A stretch of DNA of 64,000 nucleotides from Sclerotinia nivalis (Eukaryota > Ascomycota > Leotiomycetes > Helotiales > Sclerotiniaceae), in assembly GCA_029531795.1 (NCBI GenBank), contig JAPEIS010000002.1, positions 992,001 to 1,056,000 of the forward strand. The letters run 5' to 3'. Position numbers and translations under genes: made by a program. This document shows, one piece after another, positions 21,271 through 33,869 of this stretch (within the stretch, counting starts at the first letter, position 1; the number at the start of each line of letters is the position of its first letter). A model generated the notes under the pieces. It saw only the letters and a program-made list of their open reading frames with translations, searched no databases and had not been told where the DNA came from.

Positions 21271-23831
21271 GTCATTAGCCTTGCGATATATTATATCAAA
21301 TCTCGAGTAAATGGTAATGTGAAAGAAGTGATTGTGAATGAACGTGAGGCAGTCGAATGGAGATAGCTTTCAAGAACACGGGTAAATAACAAAGTTAAAG
21401 TTGACAAGAAGAGGAAGAAAGAAGAGTTCCCTACTTTTAATCTGTTCCAATTTCTATGGAGAAAGGGTACACCGAGTGCTGTAGATTGGGAGAAAGTGGG
21501 AGGAGTCTTAACTAACTTAGTACTTGCCGAATCGTTGCCTATTGGCAAATCTAGGAAGTCCGGGGCTTTGATAGATTAAGCGTAGACGTGTCAGAGGTAG
21601 AGAAGTTAAAGCTTTTGCTTCTGACTTTCTTTGTATGTTGTCAATATTGATTAGAAAAAGTTATATGGTAGGGTAAAAAGCTTGAGGTTTTTGTGTTGCA
21701 CGTCGTACCAAATATGTAGGATGGTTTATTTTTATATTTTTATAGGGAGTCGAGCTGTAATGGTTGTTGACTTTAACAAGGAGAGCAGGTCTTTCATTAG
21801 GTTATGATGGTTTAATTGATTAGGTGAGGCCCACTAGTGTTAATGCGGGGTTCCTTATTGATTTAAAGCTGTGGTAGTAATGGTGGTGGTGGTGGTGGTG
21901 TGTGCCCAAGCTTGGTTATCTGGTTATCGCATTGGTCTACGATAAGCCAAAATTCAATCCAGTAAAGGTTACGGGTGAACGGTGGTAAGATCTCACAATA
22001 CGGGTAAAATTCATCGATGATTGATCATTTCATTGGGTTAGTACTAGGTAGGTAAAGAATATATGTATCATCATTATATTCCCTCAAGGCGATAGATACA
22101 TACTAAGTACACATATACATATACGTATACATATTCTTCCTTCATTCAATTATCTATCCTCACTTCACTTCACTTCGCTTCTCATCCCCATCCCCATCCC
22201 CATCTCCATCTCATCTATATATAACCTCATATCAATATCGATGTGTCCATGCTCAAACCATCGACATCTATTGATATCCATATGTAAGGCTACAGAACCA
22301 TCACAAAACACACGTCATCTAGTATGCATTAAATGAGATGCCTACTATACCCCATCCACTGTTAATCAAGAGTCTAGAGATCACACATGTTAGATAATAG
22401 ACTATATCCCATCCACTATGAATCAAGAGTCTAGAAATCACACACGATGAAGTATGATCAGAGCATCGATCATCTGGATAATTACAGCAGTACAAGGTTT
22501 GTCAGTAAGAATCATCAAGTCATAAGGAAGTAAGATTACTTGGTAGGTATTTTACTCTACCTCAGTCAATATATCTAAAGCTCAAAGATTCCCTTCCTCT
22601 CCAATCTTGACAATTACTATTACTACATCTTTACTACCTACCTACCTAGCATTACTACATCTTCGCCGGTCTTCCGGGGCTTATTCAAAGTAATCAGATC
22701 ATCTGATCCATATATTGCCTAGCTATCACACTCTATCACGCTCTAACATCTACTAATTTCTTATCATCCGAACTTGAGTCCTTAGATTAGTCAAATAGTC
22801 AATCAATCAGCATCTTATGGACCTAAAGCCAACGAATCCCACCAAACCCTTCCTCTTTGGTAATTCTAACCATGTAGTATTATATTTTATCTTCCGAAAC
22901 CGCACCTGCCTATCTATACTATCATTATTCATCTCCTCAATCTCCTCATCAATCTCCCCTCCCCTCCCCTCCCCTCCTCTCCGCTCCACCATAAAAATCC
23001 TCAGATTACCTCCCCAGTATTCTCTCTGAGCTTCTACCTTACCTAACCTTACCTTACCTTAAAACTACCTAGAATACCCCACCATATATCCATCAGCCCC
23101 GCAAATCTCTCAGGTCTTAGAAAATGATTTTCGCTGCACCAACGGCTAAGGTTTATTACCCCACCATCAGTCCCACATACGCACAGCAACATCTCTACAG
23201 ATCATAAATCTCCATCGTGTTCCTGTCCGCCATCCACTCCGCATGAACTCCTCAAAGAATACCTCCACGAGTCACAGCCCCGTAGTTCGTCTTCTGCCCG
23301 CCAGTTCATGCAGGTGAATGAATGAACGAACGAGCGAACCAAGAGCAAAATGCTTTCCTATGTAAGGTTAAGCCTGCGATGTAAAAATCGCATTAACTTC
23401 GTCTCCACACTCGAGTACGTTCCCTTCTATCTATATAAGTTTGCGATATAAAATTGTAATAACGTTTCACATTCCCTTATCGCTATGAATGATACTGGAG
23501 CAACAAACACTTTTAAGTAAAAGTCTATCGACCGATGACACGTATCAAAGTGACACGCTTTAACTTTTTATATTCTCGCGTGCAGATATATATATCATAT
23601 TTCATATGTACAATATCCGGCATTCTCACAATCACTCTATTAACCACTAAACCAACCAACCACAATTTTCCACCCAAAACCTCCCCAATCCATCCCCATC
23701 TTTCCCATCCACCTCCCAGCATCCCAGCACCCCCTCTCTCCACCATCCCACCCCCAATATCACAACCCACCCACCCAAAAGTAATCCCCGCAAAAACCAC
23801 ACCTCCAAAATGACAATCCCAAAAACAATCC
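21271..23831. other. Long low-complexity intergenic region
   Basis: About 2.56 kb upstream of the 890-aa gene, ending at the tRNA. It contains a GGT microsatellite (21881-21900), a CCCCAT run (about 22182-22210), a CCCCTC-type run (about 22960-22980) and an imperfect direct repeat of about 40 bp at 22351 and 22408 (ATCAAGAGTCTAGARATCACAC). Open frames here are composed of these repeats. No gene is supported. Confidence 0.5.
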
Positions 23832-23934
23832 AAGCTCCCTAGCCGGTTCGAACGACTGACCTGACGATGCTAGCTGCTATGAATCACTTCACACCTCACT
23901 GCAATCGTCCGCTCTACCACTGAGCTAAGAAAGC
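23832..23934 (-). tRNA. trnC-GCA: tRNA-Cys (anticodon GCA) with intron
   Basis: Reading leftward from 23934: acceptor GCTTTCT, D arm with GCTCAGTGGTAGAGC, anticodon stem GACGA, loop TTGCAG carrying GCA, about 30-nt intron, closing stem TCGTC, T arm AGTCG-TTCGAAC-CGGCT, and acceptor AGGGAGC pairing with the first seven bases (two G-U pairs). The intron sits one base 3' of the anticodon, the standard eukaryotic position. Length without intron is 73 nt. CCA is not encoded, as expected. Confidence 0.92.
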
Positions 23935-24212
23935 CGATTCTTATGTAATTCTTATTTAACCTTGGCGCCTCAGGGTGATTTTGAGGTTATATACTATAAC
24001 ACTCAAACACAATCCGAGAAATCTAAAACCCAAAATAAAGTTCTGGCAACGGGTTCCTGGTATCTTGTGCAAATTGACTATTTTTCTCTCAATGATATTC
24101 TACGTTCCATCCTTTTCATTCCGCCATGAAGCGCACGTCTTCAAGACTCCGGGACAAAGATCCTCGTTCTACTATGTCTGCGCGATTGCAACTCTTGAAA
24201 TCTCTCCAGCCA

Positions 24213-25908
24213 CTACTCACTCCACATAACCCTCCTCAACCATTCCCTATCCCCCTCACTCCCGAAAATAACCTCAATTCCATTTCTCGCCAACCGACAA
24301 ATATCCTTTCGGTTGAGATTGAAATGTTTGGCTACTAATGCATATTCATCCGAAAGTTTACTGCCGAAGACTCCTACGTCGTCTGTCTGTTATTGTTATT
24401 CTTGTTAGTATTTTTATGAAATGGAGGGATATGCAGTCTCAAATATGAATCCCTCCAAGATATACCCCCTAAAGACTAAAAAAAGGGTGATTGAAACAAC
24501 AAGAGAAAGAAGCAACACATACACATAAAACAACCGAGCACTTTCCCTCCCGTCCCCACCACTCCCCAAAGTGATGATCACCAAACGACCCCGTAATCAT
24601 CTTCGCATGCACATTACAACTCAAACAAAGTTCCAACCCCAACCCCAACTTTTCAATCTCCCGTTTCAGATCTTCGGGTACGTGTATCACATGACCTATC
24701 CTGTGGGGTTTATACTCCAAAAGCGTTTCTAATTCCTCCCTCGAAACTTGTTTCATCTCCGCAAAATGTATCGTGATTTTCATGCCATGGTTTCGAGCTG
24801 CGAGGAAAGCGGGTGCGAAAACACTTATATCGCCTACGGAGGGATCGCCACAAAGATCGATTCCTACAATGCCCAGGTCTTTGGAATGATATTTGTGGGC
24901 TAGTTTCACAACTTGCATTGCTGTTTCAGCATCGTTTCGTCGGTCGATGGAGAGGATTAAGCGTGTTTTCATGGAAGGATTTGAGTTGTTGTGTTTGTTG
25001 ATGCAGTCAAGGATTGTTTGGATGTAGATATCTTTGGTGATGCCTGCTGAAGGGATGGCTCGAGGTGTGGTGCGTAATTCGAGGTATATCACGCCATCGG
25101 CTTGGAAATCTGAAAGAACGGAATTGGTGCTGTAGATTAGAGAGGAAAGGTCGTTACAGAGTTCGTAGATGTATTTGGAGAATAGTGGGAAGAATCTGGA
25201 AAGATATAATGAGAAATGGTGGGTAGTAAAGTGTGAAAAGCGGGGTATATATAATAGTCCGAACTGGTAGACTAGATTCAAACTTCCAATGTTTGAATAG
25301 CTTCCAATCTTTGAAAAATTGTAAATGACAAAAGTGATTAATTATTTGAATGAATTCATTGACTCGATCTCAGATAATTTGAGTCTTTCAAACAAATCCA
25401 AGAATCAGAAACTTCTCGGTATCGGAATGCAGTCCGGACTATCTGACAGCCTGGCGAAAAGACTACTATGGCCAGTATATGGCTTTCCCGAATTCAGGAT
25501 CTCGTTCATCTGAACAACTGTTTGCTTGTCCCATAGTTCCGGAAGGAGAAAGTAATAAATGAAACAGATATCACTCACGTCTCAAGATCATAATCGAATT
25601 TACCATCCGGCATCTCAACTAATGGATCTTCCAATGTAGTCTCACCCCTTTCTTGTTTTTGAAGCCATACTTCATGAAGACATTGTCGACTGATACTTCC
25701 ACTTAGATGGGCATGTAACTAAGCAAGAAATTTCTTTCAGCCTTATATCGATGTTATTCATGCGGCCGGGCCGTTCGGGTAACAGTATCGCTGGGTTTTG
25801 GACGGACATTAAATATGTACAACACGAAATATGCATGTAGCATTTAGAACTTACTTCAATTTTTGGCAAGGATATAAAATCAATAGCTTCTGAGGTTGAT
25901 GAATCCAT
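24213..25908 (-). CDS. Adenosine deaminase-like protein (ADAL/N6-methyl-AMP deaminase family)
   Basis: Four exons (25908-25855, 25718-25579, 25195-24523, 24386-24213) give 346 aa, the usual ADAL length. The metal-dependent deaminase motifs are in order: LPKIE-LHAHLSGSIS across the first junction (zinc-binding His-x-His), VGIDLCGDPS, ITIHFAEM with the catalytic His/Glu, HRIGHVIHV, SFGDHHFGEWW, and CTDDVGVFGS across the last junction (Asp pair at the metal). ADAL enzymes hydrolyse N6-methyl-AMP to IMP in the cytosol; canonical adenosine deaminase activity cannot be excluded. The last intron is 136 nt, with TGT|GTATGT and ATAACAG borders. The second intron is 383 nt, unusually long for this window. 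The ATG at 25908 begins MDSSTSEAIDF, a short N-terminus before the first motif. Confidence 0.92.
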
Positions 25909-28882
25909 TGCGCGAGAATGATCCTTGAAAATTTGTCTTGGATGAAGAGACTGTGGAGGGTCTAAAATTGAGTTCCCGGCTACCTTTTGAGTATGGTGTT
26001 TGGTTGTCGTGGTGTTTCCCTTGAATTTTTGAAGTTCACTGCTGCAAGCACTTGTTTGATGCAGCAACAATTAACTAGTGCCAAGTAATACCCTGATGAC
26101 CAATCTTACTATTGACGAATCAAGATGATCAAACTTGACTTCGGGAGATCTTCCAATCTGAGAATCGGTAGATACTGAATTCGTACTTATAAGATTCTCC
26201 ACTCTGCATAATGGAATGAGAAGTGGATATTATAAAAGAATTATGGATTCTTCTGCCAATAGGATTGATAGAAAACGGTTCATTCGTCCTTTTTTGATCG
26301 TTCCTGGTAAAAGCTCAAGCAAAACTCTAGGTAAAATACCAAGAGCGGCGAGATTACCTGTGATTTATCTTGCTGAGCACTTGATGGAGCGGACGGAGCT
26401 TGTTTGATCTTTAAAAATTGGGTCTAAACTGATTTGAGGTCGTCGTAGTCCCTGTGCGGTATGTATTGCGGTAGATGAAGGGGTAACAGACTCAATTGCG
26501 CGATATGATACCGTTAAAAGTAGATGGATTGATTCATAGAATGGACAGATGAGACAGACGTAACAGAGTAGATTTCTTGAAAGTCTTCCTATCTTGCGCC
26601 AAACAGAAAGAGTCTTAGATGTTTCGGATCTTGAATAAGAAAAGACGCTTAACGACACCAAAACGAGAAGATAATTTGATTATTGTCTGTATTATGAAAT
26701 AACCAGGGGGATTTAATAGAGCCCGCCATCACAATCCCCCGTCAATCCCAGTACCCGACCTTGATGCTTGATTATTTTAAAATCAAGTCCCCGATGTTCA
26801 TCGTAGTCGAAACTTAAGAGAACGGGAACCAAAAGAATTCCCCACGGTGCAATATTTGGTACGCAAACGCAATCGCAATCGAGGTCAAGTTTGGGACCCT
26901 TTACCAACAATTGAGATCAATACAGCGATGAAATATGGTGTTATACAAATGATGCATCTTTATATGCGCTCTTGATCCTATAGGTCAACTTCCCTTATTA
27001 GTTGACAGCAAGTTCAAAAGCTGGAGAAGCATTAGATCTAATTACCATTTTTGTGCCCTACTAATCAATATGCATCTGCAATTAATAGAAAGACCCACCG
27101 ATTGAACCATGTTGCGACTTGCAGGATGCAAGATAATACCGCAAAGGTAACTTGATTCTCCTTCTTCGTGTTCTCCTCCTATAGAATTAAAGATAGAATG
27201 TCTGAGGTAGTCAAGGAGATGATAACGATGTACATTTCTCCTTCTTGAGACTGGTGCCAGTATGAGATGTGTACGGAGGTATCGGACGGGTAGGTAGTAG
27301 GTAAGATAAGATAATGGTGGTAGATCTTTTAATTCCCTAGTATTTATTTTATGGATGCCGCTGCAAGCATATAGGATGGTAGAATGGGTAGTGAAAGCAG
27401 GTACAAGTCAATCTATCAATCGTATACTAACTAATGTACGTACGTACCTACTTAGGTACAGGACTTGGCGTTGTAGTTACAGTAGTTACAGTAGTTACAG
27501 TAGTTACAGTAGTTCTATAGTTCTTTGAAGAAACACTTTTGGTGAAATTGAAGCGCTGCTAGCTGTTGTTTTATTTACCTACCTCGGCGTTCTTGTAGCT
27601 TACCAACCTAGTAGTAACCTTACATACGGAGTAGGTAGTTTTAGTATTTTAAAATCCTTCCTTCATCCACTCTGAACGGAGTATCAACACGCAGAGAAGT
27701 GAATTACTAAGGATGGTTATCGTCATTTTAATCTCCCCATTCTCCTTTTTTATGTCATCCAATATTTGTAATTTTTAGAAGTTCTCATATACCTTCGGGA
27801 GTAGACAAATCAATCTGATAAATTTCATTATTTGATTACATATCCGTATCCTTATGCACTCTACTTAGAACTCTTCCTCTTCTACTTCTTTTTTCAACCA
27901 TCTTATTCATTCCGGAAAGAATGATAGATTCATTTGATCTACAATAAGTGATTGGATTATCGAAGGAAGTTGCCTTTTGCTTTGATCTGGTTTACATCTC
28001 TTAACTAGCTTGTTTATCTTATTTTTATTTACTTTGTTTAGTAGCTTTACTTAGTACTTTACTTTAGCTTATTCATTCACCCGGGGTTATATTATTTACT
28101 TGCTATATTACTCTATTCACTTCATACCTTCATATACTTCATATACTTATAACAATCAAACACCTCTTTACTTTTTCATTTGCTCCTCCTTTCTCTCCTT
28201 CTCAATTCTCAATAATTAACTCCTTCTCCAAATTTCTTTCCCCCGTTATTAATTTTGATACCCACTAAACCAATTCTTGCCATTTTCCCACCGGCTTCCT
28301 TCTCACTCTGCTTTTATTTAGCCCAGACCCAAAAGAGAGCTGCTAGCGCCATCAAACCCAAGTTAATCCAGATTATAGGATAATTAAGCGAGAAAAAGAA
28401 ACGCAAATAACTGGGTGTTACTTGCACTACTGTACCTTCTAAATCAAATCATCCTTCTCAATCCCGTTCAAGATTGCCTCAACTTTCTTCAACCCATCAA
28501 ATCCGAACCAGAGGATCCCTTCCATACAAAATCTTGTTCCACAATTTGACCAAGAAGAAGGCAAAGGAGTTTGTCCCCATTACTTTGATATACTTCATTT
28601 TATTCATTTCACACAAAGAAGAAGAGACCTTTAATAAATACCCGGCAATTACCATAAACAACAAGCCCAAGCATACCCAATTGATACCAAACCGGCGACA
28701 AATTCCTTAATACCTTCCGATAGCTGAACTGCTTACATTCAGCCAATTTCAATCTTGTCAACCAACAAGCTACCCTCCGTTTGGTCGCAACCCCCTACAG
28801 CCTCGTCGACAATTGAAACAACAACGATAATTATCGAGCTGAGATATCATCGCAATTGATACCATCCATCAGACTGACCGAG
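25909..28882. promoter_or_regulatory. Long intergenic region upstream of the G-beta gene
   Basis: About 3 kb between the divergent deaminase and G-beta genes. No convincing gene is visible; frames at 26216, 26365 and 26713 lack domains. There is an AGTTACAGT tandem repeat (27475-27514), repeated CTACCTACCT/AGGTAGGTAG motifs near 27290-27460 and 27575-27640, and a long pyrimidine-rich stretch (about 28000-28300) that could be a promoter and a long leader. Confidence 0.5.
27475..27514. repeat. 9-bp tandem repeat (AGTTACAGT)
   Basis: Four perfect units of AGTTACAGT plus a partial fifth, in the spacer upstream of the G-beta gene. Confidence 0.9.
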
Positions 28883-30283
28883 ATGTCGTCGAACGATGTA
28901 TCGCCAGAGGCGATGCAGTCGCGTATTCAGCAGGCTCGTCGTGAAGCAGAATCCTTAAAGGATAGGATAAAGCGCAAGAAGGATGATTTGGCAGACGCAA
29001 CGTGTGAGTGTTCATCATATTTCAGCTTTCACAACAATATTCGGTTTCATCGCTAAAATGTTCATGATGTCTGCGATTGTATGCTAATTAATAATGTCAC
29101 AGTGATGAACCTTGCGAGGGCTCAACAAGAAGCTTTACCAAAGAATCAAATGTTAAAGACTCGAAAGACATTAAAAGGACATCTCGCAAAGATTTATGCA
29201 ATGCACTGGTCGACGGATAGAAGGCATTTGGTATCAGCATCGCAAGATGGTAAATTAATTATTTGGGATGCATACACAACGAACAAGGTCCACGCCATTC
29301 CTCTAAGATCTTCATGGGTCATGACCTGTGCCTATGCACCAAGTGGTAACTACGTCGCCTGTGGTGGATTGGATAACATTTGTTCCATCTATAACTTAAA
29401 TTCCAATCGTGATGGACCTACACGGGTTGCTAGGGAACTTTCTGGACATTCCGGATATCTGTCTTGCTGTCGATTCATCAATGACCGAGCTATCCTTACA
29501 TCTTCCGGAGATATGACATGTATGAAGTGGGATGTCGAAACAGGATCAAAGGTCACCGAGTTCGCAGATCATTTGGGTGATGTTATGAGCATCAGTATAA
29601 ACCCAACTAATCAAAATACATTCGTTTCAGGTGCTTGCGATGCCTTTGCTAAACTTTGGGATGTTCGTGCCGGCAAGGCTGTTCAAACTTTCGCAGGACA
29701 TGAATCAGATATCAACGCCATTCAATTCTTCCCAGATGGACACTCATTTGTCACCGGTTCCGATGATGCTACCTGCAGACTTTTCGATATTCGTGCTGAT
29801 AGAGAACTCAATCAATATGGAGTAGGTTTTTACCCTTTAGGTCCCATTAATTTGTCACTAACAATTTCTAGCATGAGTCCATCCTCTGTGGAATCACATC
29901 TGTTGCCTGCTCCGTATCTGGTAGACTGTTGTTTGCTGGTTATGATGATTTCGAGTGCAAGGTAAGCCATCAATCTAACCATTCATTCAAAGAGGACTAT
30001 GATTTTAACTTCTCTTCTAGGTATGGGATATCACTCGTGCCGAAAAGGTTGGATCACTGGTTGGCCATGACAATCGTGTCAGTTGTTTGGGTGTTAGTAA
30101 TGATGGAATGAGTTTGTGCACTGGATCATGGGATTCATTGGTGAGTGAAAATAACTTTTTTATTCTTTTCCTTTTATCTTTTCCTCAAACTAACTTTTCC
30201 GTTTCTTTCTTCAGCTCAAACTCTGGTCCACATAGCTTACAATATTTTACTCCCACTTCCAGCTCAAGGTTTGGGCCATGTAG
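28883..30283 (+). CDS. gpb1: Heterotrimeric G-protein beta subunit (WD40), with two candidate last exons
   Basis: Exons 28883-29003, 29103-29821, 29872-29961, 30021-30140 and a 21-nt terminal exon give 356 aa. An N-terminal coiled coil that binds G-gamma ([20 protein letters not shown]) is followed by seven WD40 blades: [11 protein letters not shown]... [16 protein letters not shown]... [13 protein letters not shown]... [13 protein letters not shown]... [16 protein letters not shown]... VWDI and [11 protein letters not shown]. Junctions rebuild NQYG-HESIL and FECK-VWDI. Two terminal exons are available after WDSL: 30215-30235 encodes LKLWST and stop; 30263-30283 encodes LKVWAM and stop, the latter close to the LKVWAW end usual in fungi. 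Each has its own TTCAG or TTCCAG acceptor. The subunit couples pheromone, nutrient and virulence signalling through cAMP and MAPK routes in fungi. Confidence 0.95.
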
Positions 30284-31478
30284 ATCTGGCCTATTATTTC
30301 GACGATAACGAATTCTCGTCGCATGCGGTGTCATTTTCGATTGGCACTCCGTTTTTACTTAATCACCCTCCCAAATACGACTCTTTAATATTCGTGACTT
30401 TCGACATAGATTGGTCGAAGTCTTTATAACAGTCTCCCTTATACTTAAGCGACAGACATGGTCCTTCCCGATCAATTACTTCCGATACAGTAAAATAAGG
30501 GGCCCAACAAAGCTGCGCATCTCAGATTCTGTGCACAATAATTCTTCATTTCGATGTTCTTGTTTCTATGGGGGGTCCTATTGCATTGCTTTTCATCAGC
30601 GTTTTTAGGCACTGGAACCTTGCGACGATATCCTGCAGAAACCTTTGGTTTCAACTTTACTACACTCTCTCACACACACACACACACGACATCTTCCAAA
30701 TTTCTTCCTCCGGGTCTTTCTTTTTTCGCGTTATCAAAATCTTCGAGGGGCAGTTATATGGTTGGAGGGGGAAAGGAGGAGAATAAGGATAAGGGGAGGA
30801 GTGATGAACTGCGAAGTCGACAGAGTTTCTCACAATATATTGTGTGTGGTATTTGATAAACTGGGTTGACATTTCGAAAGTGAACCTCCAGATGATACAT
30901 TTGGTATATGTGATGTTGAAGTCGGTTAGGCATGATGAAGAATAAGAGTGGAGTTTTATGGAGGGAAAGACTCATAACCAGGCTCTGTAATGCATCCGCA
31001 GGTATCACTGCAACAAACTTTTAACAACTATTGAATCTGGCGTCGGTTCCATACAAAGCTTGTATTATAGTCTAATAATGCCCTTGATAGATATGTCTTT
31101 TTTTACCTTTTTTCTCTTTTCTTTTCCTCTTCTCTTTGGTGAATGGTGGTGATTTTGTTTAAGTTGGATTAGGTATAAGAGGTTAGGTGTATGGGAGTCT
31201 GGGTGGAAAGTTGAAATGTTGATGTGGTGAAGTGGTGTTTGTGCTGTTGATCTACTGTTATCTAAAAGTTTTCTAGAATACCTAGGTACCTATCTACTAG
31301 GAATTTAAATGAATTTGATATGAATACCTAGTATTAAGTACGTGTTTATTGAAAATTTTCTTGATGTGTGTGAGTGAGTAAGGTGGACGAGGGAAGGGCA
31401 GAAGGGAAGGGAAGGGAAGGGGATGTGGGAGATTGAGGAAGTGGATGGTAGGTTGGTTGGTAGGTGGGTGGTTATGTA

Positions 31479-31532
31479 GAGGTATGTATAGAGGTATGTA
31501 TAGAGGTATGTATAGAGGTATGTATAGAGGTA
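31479..31532. repeat. 12-bp tandem repeat (GAGGTATGTATA)
   Basis: Four perfect units starting at 31479, followed by a partial unit. The flanks are GGTAGGTTGG-type low-complexity sequence. Confidence 0.9.
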
Positions 31533-32560
31533 CATGTTTATATGTAATGTATATAAGTTGGGATTGCGTTTGTGTGTTTATGAATGGTTGGTTGGTTGAT
31601 TGGAGAATAGGATTGAGGGTTGAGGGTTGAAGGGTTGGATGATTTTTGGGTAGTATTATTATTGTAAATGAATGGAGGTTTCAGTTTTGATGTTTATTTA
31701 GGGGTCGGGTCGGGTGGGGTGGGTAGTGGATAATGAGTTGTAGGGAGTGAGTAGTGAGGGAGTGAGATGGATAATAAGATGGATGATGAGATGGATAGTG
31801 AATGGTGGATTGTAAGTGAGTGATAAATTTGATTAATATATGAATATATAGATCTTTCTACAATCTGTCAAGTTCTAAAGTAGCTATAAAATATTGGATT
31901 AAAATCTGTTTATGAGTTGGATGATAGGGGAGGGGATATTGATATGGATAGGGGTTGGGAGTTTCAGCGCGGAGTCAGAGGAGAGAATTAGAGGGTTAGA
32001 GGTAAATTGACGGGAACATATCGAACAGAAATATATTTAGTGGGATAGGCTGGGCAAATGGAGACGAAATGGGAAGAGAGGGTTGGGAAAGAGGGGGAAG
32101 AGGGGAAGAGCATTCGGGATTAGGGTTGATGGGTTTGCAGATTTCTGGGTTGGTACTGCGTATTCGGCAGGATGCTTTGGGGCAGGGGATGGGAAAGGAA
32201 TGGGAGTGGAAATTGAATTGGTTTGTTGGTTGTTTGAATGGATGGATGGATGGGAGTTGTTTGTCTACTTGTTTCTCCATTTGTTTGTTAGATGGAATGC
32301 AGGTAGGGGATGGGAAGCAGGTCGAAATGAGTTTATATATTGATATAGATATTGATAGCTAAGATTGTTGTAACCGGGGTTTGCCGATTTATGTGGTATT
32401 ATACCTATGAGAAATCAGGAAGTTGAGGCATTGGAAATTGGAAATCGGAATTGTTTATGATAGATTGGATAGGTTGAGTAGGTTGAGTAGGGTGAGTAGG
32501 TTGGTTGGATAGATTTTTGGTTAAATTTAAAATTTGAATGGATGTAGGAAAGGAGGAAAG

Positions 32561-32604
32561 GGTGGGAAAGAGTGGGAAAGAGTGGGAAAGAGTGGGAAAG
32601 AGTG
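32561..32604. repeat. 10-bp tandem repeat (AGTGGGAAAG)
   Basis: Four consecutive units, the first with one substitution (GGTGGGAAAG), then AGTG. Confidence 0.9.
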
Positions 32605-32924
32605 TGTGGATGGTAAATGTTGATTTTTGGTTTCGTTGGGGTTTGGGGTAGGAGATGAGATGAGATGAGATGAAAATTTGAAAGAAGAAGAGGAGGACAG
32701 GAAAACAGAAGAGGAAGGAGGGGGGAATGGAAAGAGATGATACGGTTTTGTTTATGTATTTATAGGTATAGTAGTGGAGGTAGATACTATACTGTAATCA
32801 GCAATGCCGAGTATGAGTATTATACATTGGGGTCCATGAGTTTTGACAGGGAATAGATGGATAAATGGATGGATGGAAAGATAGCGAGGGGAATAGAATG
32901 GAATGGAGGGGTCTCTGGAATTTC

Positions 32925-32996
32925 GATTTAGATTTAGATTTAGATTTAGATTTAGATTTAGATTTAGATTTAGATTTAGATTTAGATTTAGATTTA
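32925..32996. repeat. (GATTTA)12 hexamer array
   Basis: Twelve perfect copies of GATTTA in 72 bp with no interruption. It differs from the telomere repeat TTAGGG and is treated as a microsatellite. Perfect homogeneity implies recent slippage. Confidence 0.95.
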
Positions 32997-33869
32997 CGCA
33001 GTACGCAGTAGTATATTCAGAGAGAAGAAGACAATATTGTCATTGTTATTTTTGTTTTGTATAGAACTAGTGCAGTGATGTTGTGTATTTACCTAATTAT
33101 ATACATGGAAAACGTGAAACTGTGAAATCAAGTACCGACAGCTTGGATAAATGATGAATAGATGTAAGGAAAAGGGATGAAATATTTAGTAAGAGCAGAT
33201 GGTATTCCCCTTTACCTATGTACAGTACAGGAGTCGAATCGGCTTTACCGAATATACAAAACCGTAAGATCATGCATGCATGAGAAAAATCAGAAGCTGG
33301 AAACTGCGAGTTGGAACTTGGGATACCGATGATTTGGACGGCTTTAAAGGAAGGGGATACATCGGATGCTGTTTGAGATGTTGCGATGGATGGTAGGTGT
33401 TTGAATTTGATAGAATTGGAAGGGAGAAGATTGTATTCTGTTTCTGTTTTTATGTATTTATTATAATAATGGTCGGCTTTACCGAATGTATTGATGCATG
33501 TGCAGTCAGAAGTTGGGATACCGATGGTTTGGGTAGGCTAAATTGGATAGATTCATATGATATGATGTAAGATGAGATCATAATAAGGGCTTTGACAACA
33601 AATGCGAATGCCTAGATATGCAGAGAACAGGAACGAGTCCGAGAGTGCATGTACAATGGATGCTTAGTTCGAAAATCTACAGTAACCTGAATGTTGTCCT
33701 GAACAGGGAACTCCTCGCTTAATCCACTGGCCGCTGTACAATGCGGCCGCTAGCGCCTGATCCCTGCACACTTCTGTATAAATCCAGCGCTGCTTCCTAC
33801 GTCCCTTAGCGGCCGAAGAAGAACAAGCAACCAACCATCATTTATACGTATAGAATCGTAAGGTGATAT

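Larger units (their letters stand above)
30284..33869. other. Microsatellite-rich region without genes
   Basis: About 3.6 kb downstream of the G-beta gene. It is G/T/A-rich on the plus strand, full of GGAT, GGTTGAGTA and GGGAAAG repeats and a short CA run (about 30672-30689). The many 60-100 codon frames are repeats (YLYTYLYTYL-type translations) or lack domains. The boundary with the transposase remnant is near 33.87 kb. No RNA gene was seen. Confidence 0.55.

Noticed and set aside
31305..31535. Open frame translating as YLYTYLYTYL repeats
   Set aside because: It is the translation of a 12-bp tandem repeat.
32925..32996. Telomere-like array
   Set aside because: The unit is GATTTA, not TTAGGG, and it is internal to the window; treated as a microsatellite.
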